Notes: a model not told the origin generated them from the letters alone. 10,012 bases of DNA from Echinostoma caproni (GCA_900618425.1 UZAN01042592.1:1-10012); one strand, 5' to 3'. Counted from the first letter of the stretch, positions 1 to 7,135 are shown. Numbers and translations are program-made.

Positions 1-290
1 GACACCCAACAGGCGAAGGCCTCTCTACGTCCTGTGATTTGAATTTGAATTTGACCTTGATCTTTCCGGAACGCTTTCAAATTTGCGCGAAAACCAGCAA
101 TAATGCGGTTTCGGTAAGTATTTCATAAGAGTTCGCGAACTTTGTCATACCTGTCGCATATAGAAGAATTCCTGGGAGCAAAGTGACACCGTTATATTGT
201 ATATTTTTGGATGAATAATATTTGCTTTTAGGGATTCGAAAGCATTTGAATATCCCAAGCTTATGCGTGCTGCGACTGTATTGTCTCGTC

Positions 291-373
291 GGCTATAGGC
301 GTGTGGTCACTCAAAGGATGACGAGCATCCCCTTGTGCTGCCTGGGTTATCGGCTACGAGCGCGCTTATAGCC
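291..373. repeat. Inverted repeat enclosing a small hairpin
   Basis: GGCTATAGGCG at 291-301 is complementary, with one bulged base, to CGCTTATAGCC at 363-373. Between them GGATG (316-320) and CATCC (326-330) form a 5-bp hairpin with a 5-base loop. The pairing is seen directly. Whether it is an RNA structure or part of a repeat family is unknown, and arms this short can occur by chance. Confidence 0.35.
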
Positions 374-742
374 AACTGCATTTGATCTACAAATGAGATA
401 CGGCACCAAAATGCTAGCACATGTGTAGCTCCTTAGTTGACTAATAGTGCGCTAGTAGTTTAGTCTCTATAGTAATGATGTCCACGAATTCGTACGTCTA
501 GCAACGGATAAAATAACTGACCAAAACAGAACAACTGGTATCACGAAACCTCTGCCACGGTTGTATTGGAATTAGTTGAAGAGCAGAGAGAGAAGCTTAC
601 AGGTCGGTAAGCGTGCAGAAAGTGAAAGTCAACCTACCGTGATCACCGAGGTAATCTTGATCCTGTAAATCAACAAGGACCGAAAGATGGAAAATGTCAA
701 TGAGCGGAAGGGGTTGACACTGTCACTACAATAGCCGGCTAT

Positions 743-762
743 AATGAGCTACGTAGCTCATT
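743..762. repeat. 20-bp perfect palindrome
   Basis: Bases 743-762 read AATGAGCTACGTAGCTCATT, identical to their own reverse complement, with the centre between 752 and 753. The next pair outward (742 t, 763 g) does not match, so it is exactly 20 bp. It lies about 60 bases beyond the point where the LINE reverse-transcriptase homology breaks off. It could be a protein-binding site, a rearrangement scar or chance; nothing nearby decides. Confidence 0.5.
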
Positions 763-824
763 GCAATGTACATCGGAGAACATCCCAGTTTTAGTTTTCC
801 GCTTGTCTCGTCTCTAATCCTCTA

Positions 825-1340
825 TTAATCAATAGAATCGAAAGCCGCTTTCAGATCCAGGAAGACAGAGATGATGGGCCTACGAAACGATTGTCGATGC
901 CCCAGAATTTGGCGGAGGGCAAAGATGTGGTCGACAAAACATCGACCGGGTCTAAAACCAGCCTGATTCTCACGCGTGCACCGTTCTCGTGCGGCAGACA
1001 ATCGTCGGAGTATGATGCTGGTGAGAAGTTTAGAGATGATGTCGAATAAACTAATTCCTCTGTGGTTTTCAAAGGAGGACTTGTCACCTTTCTTGTAAAC
1101 CGGTATGATTTAAACCATTCGTTGTAACCTCTTCCTTCACTCATACTGAACCCAGGAGTTTCGTTAAATCCAAAACAAAGGCTGAACCACCATCCTTAAA
1201 AGCCGATGTTGACTGCCAATCTGGGCTGGAAGCCTTATGACCTTTGAGATACCTTATTTCCCGAGAAACCTCCAGTTCGGATGGAGGACTAGGATCAACC
1301 GGCAGTATTTGCCCAGTCAAACATGTAAAAGTTATAAAGC
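825..1340 (-). pseudogene. Non-LTR (LINE) reverse transcriptase fragment, broken
   Basis: An intact element would copy its own RNA into DNA at a nicked chromosomal target. Reading from about 1340 downward, the first frame has the pre-RT stretch EIRYLKGHKASSPDW followed by FKDGG, then an in-frame TGA at 1141-1143 where the family usually has a tryptophan codon. The frame changes near 1110-1120 and the new frame reads IIPVYKKGDKSSFENHRGIS, then ISKLLTSIILRRL, QAGFRPGR and VFLDLKAAFDSID. The last is RT motif A with its catalytic aspartate. A TAA follows at 825-827 and homology ends. The finger and palm entry are therefore present, but the catalytic YxDD box, the thumb, any endonuclease and the 3' end are absent. 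The order and spacing of motifs make an LINE-type RT nearly certain; the clade is not assigned, though the wording resembles trematode elements. The 97-codon frame at 851-1144 is partly an off-frame reading of this. Confidence 0.9.
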
Positions 1341-1570
1341 TTTTTCCACTTGCTTTTCTTTGAATACTTCTATAAAATAGAAGAAAAACTGCATTAGTTA
1401 CATTCAGATTAACCTATAATTTCATATAATTAACAATGTAGTTTGTTCAAATAAGACTTATGATGCAAACATTATTAGTAATGCCCATTTCACTGTGTAT
1501 ATACATATATACATACATATCACTCAGTAATATACCAATAGGAGAAACGTTTGAGCGTATATGAAATATT
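1341..1570. other. AT-rich spacer with TA/CA-rich tract
   Basis: Between the LINE fragment and the DUF4806-like relic lies AT-rich sequence with no coding signal. It includes an irregular run of TATA and CATA units at about 1497-1520. No target-site duplication or poly(A) tract that would mark an element boundary was recognised. Confidence 0.5.
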
Positions 1571-2044
1571 TCAATAATACCATGAACATTGGAATTCTAC
1601 GTCCTTACCTGGACAGTTTTCGTTGGTCGCTGAAGCCGACTGCATTGCCTTCTGAATCCATCGCTGAATTTTCTTACTAATGATGGCAAGGTCACTGATG
1701 TTAAGACCTTTTTTCTTTATGGCTTCCAGTTTTTGGTTATTAAATTTAATAGATTTACCGTGTATGAGACGTCCAACAATCATAGCTCTCAGAGCTGTTT
1801 TGCCGTGGGTAAGTCTCTAGTTTATTCGAAAACAGAAGTTATCTGCAAACAGTGGTCGGAAAATGTGCTCGACGCATTCGCCGACGGCGTCATTCTCCAC
1901 TTTTGACAAATAATGCACCTGAAATATGACGATAGAGAACGTAAAAACCATATGAGCGTAACACGTTTCATCGCCGAAATGGTAGATATGTTTTGCAGGT
2001 ATCCTGCAGTTAAGTACTGTGATGCCATCTTGGTCTTTAAGCGG
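1571..2044 (-). pseudogene. DUF4806-like C-terminal domain gene, with in-frame stop
   Basis: Read downward from 2044 the frame is open to a TAA-class end at 1571, interrupted by one TAG at 1817-1819 (158 codons including stops). It starts with PLKDQDGITVLN, matching the 'PLK...LN' entry that precedes DUF4806 domains. HYLSKVENDAVGECVEHIF (about 1915-1859) and LFADNFCFRIN follow. The TAG stands where the family has the conserved tryptophan of its 'NW..xxGK' motif, and the next residues are RLTHGKTALRAMIVGRLI. The end has ISDLAIISKKIQRWIQKAMQ, like the family's closing 'I..WL..A' helix. The function of DUF4806 is unknown; such proteins are widespread in animals. Bases 1948-1919 could be a 30-nt intron (GT...TTTCAG, phase 0), and a good donor GTAAGG sits at 1608. 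The family call rests on my reading of motif order, not a search. The stop could also be a sequencing error. Confidence 0.55.
1919..1948 (-). other. Possible 30-nt intron
   Basis: On the minus strand the bases start with GT at 1948-1947 and end in a pyrimidine-rich run closing with TTTCAG at 1919. Removing them joins the upstream codons to HYLSKV in frame 0. Because 30 is a multiple of three, retention also keeps the frame open. The acceptor is good, but the donor (GTTTTT) is weak. The residues it would encode (VFTFSIVIFQ) are unlike the surrounding domain, which favours an intron. Confidence 0.3.
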
Positions 2045-2172
2045 TTAGACCACTTTTCGATTCAGACGAAAACATCCTTCACGCTTTCGGCCAAAGAGAC
2101 GACGCTGACGGTCAATTCCTTGATAATATCTGTGTTTTGGAGGCTATATGCATTGAAATTACAAATTAGTTG
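2045..2172 (-). pseudogene. Possible upstream coiled-coil part of the DUF4806-like gene
   Basis: In another minus frame, 2172-2065 is open between two TGA codons (2173-2175 and 2062-2064). It encodes YSLQNTDIIKELTVSVVSLA followed by ESVKDVFV, a helical, heptad-like stretch. After the second TGA come IEKWSN, directly abutting the start of the DUF4806-like frame at 2044. Proteins of that family commonly carry a short coiled coil just before the domain, so this is plausibly the same gene, separated by one stop and one frame change. Beyond 2175 the frame is closed and no earlier exon was recognised. The 105-codon plus-strand frame at 1913-2230 is the antisense of this region and is not called. 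Confidence 0.35.
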
Positions 2173-2230
2173 TCATGCGCTACTGTTCCAACAACATTTC
2201 AGCTTTGAACTGAGAATTTTCAATGGGTGA

Positions 2231-2540
2231 ATGAAGTTAGCTGGGGGATATTATAGTCAGGCTGAAGACATACTTACGTTACTGATATTTAGTGATTACC
2301 TTTTCCCAGTCCCGTGTGATAGCAGACTGGGTGATCTACAAACAATTACTAATTAAGATCATAGAGGGTTTTAGGTAACTGACCGGCTCCTCAGTAACAG
2401 ATACACCGCTGCTGAACCTGTGTCATAGCACAAACTTGAGATGCAATGGGTGCAAAAGTGCAAAGCTCAGGATAACAAGCAGTATTCTAGAGTAGTTATT
2501 TTTTCATCTGGTAATTACCCGATAAGATGCATGCATTGAT
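2231..2540. other. Spacer, nothing recognised
   Basis: No frame on either strand is convincing and no repeat, promoter or RNA signal stands out. If the DUF4806-like gene had further upstream exons on the minus strand, they would be expected here or beyond, but I could not identify one. Confidence 0.4.
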
Positions 2541-2576
2541 TAATCGGTGCTTGAAATCACGGTTTCAGGCATTGGT

Positions 2577-2606
2577 TGGCTGGTTCGAAGCTCCAACAAC
2601 CAGCCA
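2577..2606. repeat. 9-bp inverted repeat (hairpin)
   Basis: TGGCTGGTT at 2577-2585 is the exact reverse complement of AACCAGCCA at 2598-2606, separated by 12 bases. Just before it, CTTGAAA (about 2550-2556) nearly complements TTTCAGG (about 2563-2569). The segment also contains GGTTCGAAGC, a weak resemblance to a tRNA T-loop B box, so an old tRNA-derived repeat is conceivable but unsupported by an A box. It sits just upstream of the gypsy pol relic. Confidence 0.4.
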
Positions 2607-2640
2607 TGATAAGCGCGGTTGTTGAGGTTGAGGTTGTTGC

Positions 2641-3310
2641 AGTATATTTTATCTATTCCGGGGTAGTCGTAAAACAGGCTGGAAGGTCTAGGCTGTGAAT
2701 GAGAGGACCCGGCTTTGTGATGCAATGTTCTATAGGCTCGGTGACAGCGAGTATACTTTAAAAGGAGCGGATGAACTATGGATATTTGCGTATCAATACC
2801 CAAATGGAAGGGATACCTTAGGGACCGCTATTGATAGAGTAACAGTAGGTTTATTCGCTGCTCAAAATTTTGATTTTAGTTTTCGTAGGTGGTGTTAGTT
2901 TACTCCTCCGAGTTAACTAACCAGTCACGGCAATCCAGACAGCGAATGGAATGTTAACAAATTAGAAAATCAGGAGAATTCAGGATGTAGTTGAAGGTGC
3001 GAAGAAAGAAACTTCTGAACTTAGGTGTTTCGTTGGCCGCCTTTAAGTGATTATTGACCGGTTTTACGGTTTCTTTAATGATTAGACTGACAATTTATCC
3101 ATGATGTCCAACATGAAATCTGTACAAAAATGTCTGTTCCAAACGAAGAACAGGTGACCTATGTTCAATGCAGCGGACAATGCGTTCATCATGACACATC
3201 CCGCTATTTTTTCGACAAGACCGGTGATGGCAATATTTGCAACCGGACTTAAAATTCCTTGCATTATCACCGAATTCATTGGTATAGCAGCAGACGCCGA
3301 CTGCTTCTAA
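2641..3310 (+). pseudogene. Ty3/gypsy-type LTR retrotransposon pol relic (RT end, connection, RNase H start?)
   Basis: Homology is spread over two frames. In the frame of 2695, KTGWKV (about 2671-2688) matches the lead-in to the RT 'MPFG' box. The 'NAP..F' position reads NERTRLCDAMF and the YxDD active-site position reads ADELWIFA, with the first catalytic aspartate kept and the second changed to glutamate. TLGTAIDRV and RRWC follow, like the 'L..L..V' and 'K.C.F' segments. Near 2910 the frame shifts, and in the frame of 2975 the 'YLG..I...G' position reads VN-stop-PVTAIQTANG, then KIRRIQDVV and SELRCFVGRL, the connection-domain signature 'ELRSFLG', then DRFYGFF. Stops lie inside that frame, which ends at 3308-3310 after a stretch that may be the RNase H 'TDAS..GiGA' region. 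Spacing from YxDD to YLG (about 50 codons) and from YLG to ELRxF (about 35) fits gypsy elements. No LTR, protease or integrase was seen. Minus-strand frames at 2540-2803, 3082-3279 and 3095-3316 are shadows. Confidence 0.72.
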
Positions 3311-3410
3311 CTGCATCTAAGCTACAATTGGAGTCAGTATTGTTGTTGCATGCAACCTTTGTCTTTTAAGTACGGTATCCACTGCAGTGGTTAACTGGTT
3401 TAGGTCCAAT

Positions 3411-3690
3411 TTAGTTGTTAAGATTATGAAGTGATTCGTGCGTGAGAAATGAGCTGGCCATTTGATGCATCTGCCGAAGAAGTATTGAAGGTATCTTAAT
3501 AACGAGCAGCAGTGTGCAAAAACGTTTTGTTAGTCTTCTCCATTCGGAAAGACCGTCCATTAACTTCTTCAAAAGTCTAAACTTATTCTCACATAGGTTC
3601 ATTAAAGTGATATCTTCCGAGGCCCCAACATAAACGAAATCAGCCTGATACGTTGTCTTTACATTTGGTCCTCGAGCAATATCCCTTTGC
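3411..3690 (-). other. Candidate coding exon, unassigned
   Basis: From a splice-acceptor-like GAACAG ending at 3691, the minus frame is open for about 93 codons to a TAA at 3411. It starts QRDIARGPNVKTTYQADF, contains NLCENKFRLLKKLMDGLSEW and ends HESLHNLNN. The first two thirds look like a soluble, mixed-charge protein and the rest is less convincing. A second minus frame (about 3530-3312) is also open. No family was recognised and no strong donor was found inside, so this may be a terminal exon, the end of a transposon gene, or chance. Confidence 0.25.
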
Positions 3691-3925
3691 CTGTTCAAAA
3701 ACCGTCATGGTAAAAAATAGCTCCGAATAATTTCTTAAATTTTTCGCAAATAGGAGTAATGCTGAAAACGTTACAATAAAAAATGTTAAAAGGTAAATGA
3801 TGATGTAATCAAAGTGCACGATAATTGGCAATAAAACACAGGTAAAAGGGTAAACCACGCCAACTGAATTGCAGTCCGTGAACAAGCTTACAGTCTCACC
3901 ATCTGTGATATCGAAAATAATTTAC
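3691..3925 (-). other. T-rich minus strand with hydrophobic open frame
   Basis: A minus frame at 3640-3885 encodes a run of mostly I, L, V, F and Y residues, such as VVYPFTCVLLPIIVHFDYII. It could mimic two membrane segments, but the strand is T-rich, which alone yields such residues. Intron sequence between the neighbouring candidate exons is the simpler reading. Confidence 0.3.
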
Positions 3926-3968
3926 CTCAACGCTCGTAAGCACGGTGAATGGCATTGGAATTATTGCT
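3926..3968 (-). other. Candidate 43-nt exon with clean splice sites
   Basis: The acceptor reads TTTCTTACTCATTTAG with AG at 3970-3969, and the donor reads GAG|GTAAAT with GT at 3925-3924. Joined to the candidate exon at 4041-4126 across a 72-nt gap, the codon split at the junction is restored. The combined frame stays open for exactly 43 codons, ending RAIIPMPFTVLTSVE. No family was recognised. Splice-site quality is the only evidence. Confidence 0.27.
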
Positions 3969-4040
3969 CTAAATGAGTAAGAAATTACATGTTAACAACG
4001 TTTTCTGGAGTTAGTGCATGAAACGAGACAGCTTACTTAC

Positions 4041-4126
4041 CGGAACAGGTGACAATTCCGCGGTTGAGCGTAACCAAGTAAGGTGGGCCCGATAAAACCG
4101 CAAAGCGTCTTTTTAGGTGTAGAGGA
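4041..4126 (-). other. Candidate 86-nt exon with strong splice sites
   Basis: On the minus strand the acceptor is preceded by the pyrimidine tract CTTCACCTTTTTTCACTAG (AG at 4128-4127), and the exon ends at 4041 before a near-perfect donor GTAAGTAAG. Two of three frames are open. The one that joins in phase with 3926-3968 reads TPKKTLCGFIGPTLLGYAQP; the other reads LKRRFAVLSGPPYLVTLNRG. Base composition is more GC-rich than the flanks, consistent with an exon or with a transposon fragment. I do not recognise either peptide. Confidence 0.33.
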
Positions 4127-4716
4127 CTAGTGAAAAAAGGTGAAGATATGATTATACTCTAAGTATGCATAGTTTCTTGCATTATTTCCTTAGAATACAT
4201 TGATACAACTGAAGCTCAAATTTTGATTTTTGGAAATGTTTCGTGGACTTTTTTTGGGATGGTGAGTTAGTTTGTATGGATATTATAATTATTTATTTTT
4301 TTCGCTCATGATTGAGTTCAGACTGTGTGCCGAAGAAACCATGGTACAATAATATTTAAAAAAATAAGAAAAAGTTCGTAATTTGCTCGTAAGTGCAATA
4401 ATGCTAGTTTGCCCAGACTAAAGCAGGTGAATTTCCTTAGGGAATTCACAACCGGAGACTTCGGCTAACCAAAGCCTAACCAGCAAGGTAGTGGGGTGGT
4501 GTATGAAAAGCGAAATCCATTTTGAGCCGGTGTCCATTTAATCTAAATTGATACACTTTGGACAGGGTCAAACCGAATATTACAGTTTGATAAAAATGAC
4601 TGAACCGCACTAGCTTGTTTTAGTTCAAAAATGGGGTTTCGCTTAGATAGTGTTGCGCATAAAATCCATTTTACATGCCTTTTGAACACGTCATTTAAAT
4701 ACTAGAATTTCTCAAG
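4127..4716. other. AT-rich non-coding stretch
   Basis: There are no open frames of note. It includes A/T homopolymer runs around 4280-4370 and the imperfect palindrome at 4427-4449. A moderately GC-richer block at about 4420-4520 has no recognised identity. Confidence 0.5.
4427..4449. repeat. 23-bp imperfect palindrome
   Basis: Eleven base pairs flank a single central T at 4438: GTGAATTTCCT against AGGGAATTCAC, with ten Watson-Crick pairs and one T-G mismatch. A second, weaker inverted pair (CCGGAGACTTCGG, about 4453-4465) follows. This may be a hairpin near the edge of an old element, but no element is recognised around it. Confidence 0.45.
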
Positions 4717-5389
4717 TTGTGGATTCAGAAAAATTCCTGGGAATTCTCACAAGTTAGCAGTGTGGACATTCATTCTGCGGTTGAGAGTTTTATACACCAA
4801 AAGGCACAAAAAAGAATTGAATTTCGTCCAAGTGGATCCATGAATCCAGGTGTGGTGGACAAACACAGTCAGAGTCGTTGTCGGTATGTGCATAACAATC
4901 CATGAACTGATTATAGAAGAGAAAATGGAGCGGTTATTTATAACTAATTAGTTTTGTGTCCGGGACAGAATGCCTGCGTTGTTCATTCGACAAGCCTTGT
5001 TAAACTTGGACCAGGAGGTTTCGGGCATAAATGCACGTGGATTACGAAGGAAATAAGTGGGCCAATTTTGGATGTTTGTTTCGCATCAATTTGACACGAG
5101 ATGTTGCTGGTCTGTTTATCTGATTCTGATTATGATATGGTCTGATCCCAATACTACGGAACCTCTCCCTCACTCTCCAGACAATTTTCGCACAATATTA
5201 CATCCCGTAAAATATTGTTGGGTCCCAGGTGCAATTTGAAAAGCATTCGAGTCAAAGGAAACCGTGATGAGTGCTTTTGCCATTAAAAGTCAAATTAGGC
5301 TACATGGATGAAGTCTGATAGGCGACTGCGTAATTCACCTGATGATTGCCTATGCTCATTCGAAACACATGTAAGCAACCCCTGCTCAG

Positions 5390-5404
5390 ACACACACACA
5401 CACA
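5390..5404. repeat. CA dinucleotide microsatellite
   Basis: An uninterrupted ACACAC run of 15 bases. It is short, and there is no sign of a functional role. Confidence 0.9.
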
Positions 5405-5572
5405 TTATGCTCAAAATACAGACCATTGGGACCACTCCCCCTCATGTCAAAATTCCTCATCCAAAGGCGTTTGGTTGAGTACTGTTATCAATAAAACAGC
5501 TAAGTAAATAACTTGAGGCTCTTTTGTCGTGAATGTAACGTTAAATCAACTGAAATATTTCATGCAAGAACC

Positions 5573-5600
5573 ATTATTATTTTATTTATTTATTTTTTTC
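5573..5600. repeat. ATT/TTTA-rich simple tract
   Basis: ATTATTATTTTATTTATTTATTTTTTTC is an imperfect A/T simple repeat. Read on the minus strand it resembles the AAATAAAT tail of a retroposon, but no element body was recognised beside it. Confidence 0.7.
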
Positions 5601-6223
5601 TAAAGAAAATAGCTTTAATTGACTTGATGTCAGAGAAAAGCGAATGAGAGAGGGGACTCGTTATTATCTGCATAATTTTGATCAGAAACGAAATCTTGTG
5701 AAGGAAACTCCGTAGTACTTTTTGTTTCACACACATACGGGGTTGACTTTAAATATCTAGCCTCCGTGAAGATATGGAGGATAATCGAAAAGGAGAACGT
5801 ATAGAACACGACTGTCTATTCGTTCAATTCAGTGAAGGGAATATCATGTAAGAGCGCGACTTCGCAGACAATCCAGATTGGCAATGTTAAATGTTTTTTT
5901 TATTGCCGCTCGCGGACTAGCTACAAAGTTAATTCTTCTAAGCATCAGAATTTCACCCAAACTGTTCTTCAATAACTGATCAGCACTTCTCAGGAAAGAA
6001 CAAATCAGAGTTTTTGTTAGTAGAAAAAGATTTTTATTGCCGGCCGTCCCAATGAAACAGAGGCTGAAATATCCGATGGTTCTCTCTAAAATATCCTGAT
6101 GATTTTCTTATGAAATAACATCTAAAGTTATGTTAAAGGATGATCAGACAGTTATTGCAAAGAGTCCAGGAGCGCAAGCCTGTATGGCCAAGTACGAGCA
6201 CATGAAAAGCTGTTAAAATTGCA

Positions 6224-6541
6224 GTGATTGAACACCCCGCGAACATGGGTCAACAAGTAAACGAGAACTCAGTCAAGGTAGTTTACCAAGTACTGGCAAA
6301 CCTACCAAATGCTGTTAGTGTACAACGCCTTGCAACAGCCGAAACGGTGGTGGCTGTTCGTCTACTCAACCGCGCTACTTTTTCTCAAAAGCGATTCGTT
6401 CGGTCCCTTCGCCTCAACCTGACCCAGATGACCGAAAGGATTGTGATCTTTGGTATAGTTCAAGTTTACAGAGCGGAACTGGAGCAGCTCACTCAATCCA
6501 TCGGCTGTGAACAACAACAACAACAAAAACAACAACAATAA
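6224..6541 (+). CDS. Unassigned 105-codon open frame ending in glutamine run
   Basis: The frame opens at a GTG, with an internal ATG at 6245, and stops at the TAA at 6539-6541. It reads VYQVLANLPNAVSVQRLATA, then VVAVRLLNRATFSQKRFVRS and LTQMTERIVIFGIVQVYRAE, and ends in a short glutamine-rich run encoded by the CAA microsatellite. The third-position pattern and amino-acid mix are more protein-like than in the flanking spacers. The region is also GC-richer. There is no recognised domain, signal peptide or membrane segment. Because trematode LINE copies can end in trinucleotide repeats, this could instead be the 3' part of an unrecognised retroposon. Equally it may be chance. Confidence 0.25.
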   Translation: MIEHPANMGQQVNENSVKVVYQVLANLPNAVSVQRLATAETVVAVRLLNRATFSQKRFVRSLRLNLTQMTERIVIFGIVQVYRAELEQLTQSIGCEQQQQQKQQQ

Positions 6542-6565
6542 CAGCTACTACTACTACTACTATTA
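6510..6565. repeat. CAA then CTA trinucleotide microsatellite
   Basis: An ACAACAACAACAACAA-type run with one AAAAC interruption (6510-6540) is followed by CTACTACTACTACTA (about 6545-6562). Two adjacent trinucleotide runs with different units suggest slippage at an A/C/T-rich tail, such as a retroposon 3' end. Confidence 0.85.
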
Positions 6566-7009
6566 CAAACAAATAAGCGAAACCCTGTCCCTTTATTTTC
6601 CAACTGCATCACAACGTCACAATCGGGCATTCTGACTCATCACATGAAACTATGACAGAAATGACACTTTAAAATCTATACGTATTCGTACTAGTTGAAG
6701 GAGAGAGCAATCAAAAATCTTTTCTCAATGTCTAAATAATTGAAAAACTGATTGTAAACGGTTGAGGCCATTTTGAAGCTTTTTGCCAATCATCTACCTA
6801 GTCTGTTCTATATTTTATCTTCTTGTGCAAAGTATACCAGAAGAGTGACTAATCGATCAAATGGCAGTCGATAATCGATTGACTTTGTGTTACCTAAAAA
6901 ACTGAAAAGCTTTTGAAGCAATTCCGCACATTACTAGCCAACCATCCGGACCTACTTCAACAAGACATTGTATGGAACCCATCCATAGTGATCAAATTGT
7001 GACCTGAGA
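6566..7009. other. Spacer, nothing recognised
   Basis: AT-rich sequence with no credible open frame or structured element on either strand. It contains two nearby ATCGAT-like sites (about 6851-6879), which are not significant by themselves. Confidence 0.45.
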
Positions 7010-7135
7010 ATCCTGGGTTCGACCCGCCCCACCGCCGCCTGTCTTTCCTGTTCTGTACTTTCCCAGACGGCCTTTGTATGGCCGCGGCCCCCTTTCTTGA
7101 ATGTACGGTCGTAAATGCATTAAATAAATAGGAAG
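7010..7135 (+). mobile_element. SINE-like retroposon remnant (B-box end and tail)
   Basis: The sequence contains GGTTCGACCC at 7016-7025, a near-consensus pol III B box whose flanks (GGG/CCC) can form a T-arm. A GC-rich unique body follows (CCGCCGCCTGTC... then GGCC-tttgtat-GGCC, a small hairpin), and it ends in an AT-rich tail with TTAAATAAATAG near 7120-7130. No good A box lies at the expected distance upstream, so the 5' head is truncated or diverged. The body is sharply more GC-rich than its surroundings, as expected for an inserted repeat. The minus-strand 74-codon frame at 6957-7181 is an antisense reading of it (it includes RRRWGGSNPGF) and is not a gene. Confidence 0.5.

Larger units (their letters stand above)
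1..824. other. Non-coding stretch, no gene seen
   Basis: No frame on either strand gives a recognisable protein, and open frames are short. The stretch holds two structural signals listed separately: an inverted repeat at 291-373 and a 20-bp perfect palindrome at 743-762. On the minus strand the reverse-transcriptase homology that runs from about 1340 stops at 825, and I could not find its continuation here in any of the three minus frames. A sequence resembling a pol III B box in reverse (near 233-243) lacks a convincing A box at the right spacing, so it is not called. Confidence 0.6.
4717..6223. other. Long stretch without a supported gene
   Basis: Open frames at 4717-4905 (62 codons) and 5057-5239 (60 codons) are short, have no recognised motif and start at non-ATG or weak codons. 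A 28-codon ATG frame at 4970 reads MPALFIRQALLNLDQEVSGI and stops in the AAATAA at about 5056; it too is unassigned. The simple repeats at 5390-5404 and 5573-5600 are listed separately. Nothing else stands out on either strand. Confidence 0.45.

Noticed and set aside
233..243. B-box-like sequence on the minus strand (TTTCGAATCCC) suggesting a third SINE
   Set aside because: The best A-box candidate upstream has a mismatch and is spaced too far away, and no anticodon-like arm forms.
1913..2230. 105-codon plus-strand frame
   Set aside because: It is antisense to the DUF4806-like relic, whose minus-strand motifs are recognisable.
3694..3712. AACCGTCATGGT resembles the start of a flatworm spliced-leader RNA
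   Set aside because: Only about 12 bases match with one mismatch. The remaining leader, its donor site and the Sm site are absent.
3640..3885. Minus-strand frame that looks like two transmembrane segments
   Set aside because: The hydrophobicity follows from T-rich sequence and the region fits an intron between the neighbouring candidate exons.
4717..5239. Two plus-strand frames of about 60 codons
   Set aside because: Short, no motif, weak or non-ATG starts, and no supporting splice sites.
5336..5370. Hammerhead ribozyme core: CTGATGA followed by CGAAAC, known in trematode SINE-like satellites
   Set aside because: The bases between the two core motifs cannot form stem II, and no matching stem I/III partners were found. 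The CTGATGA at 6096 and the one at 7824 fail the same test.
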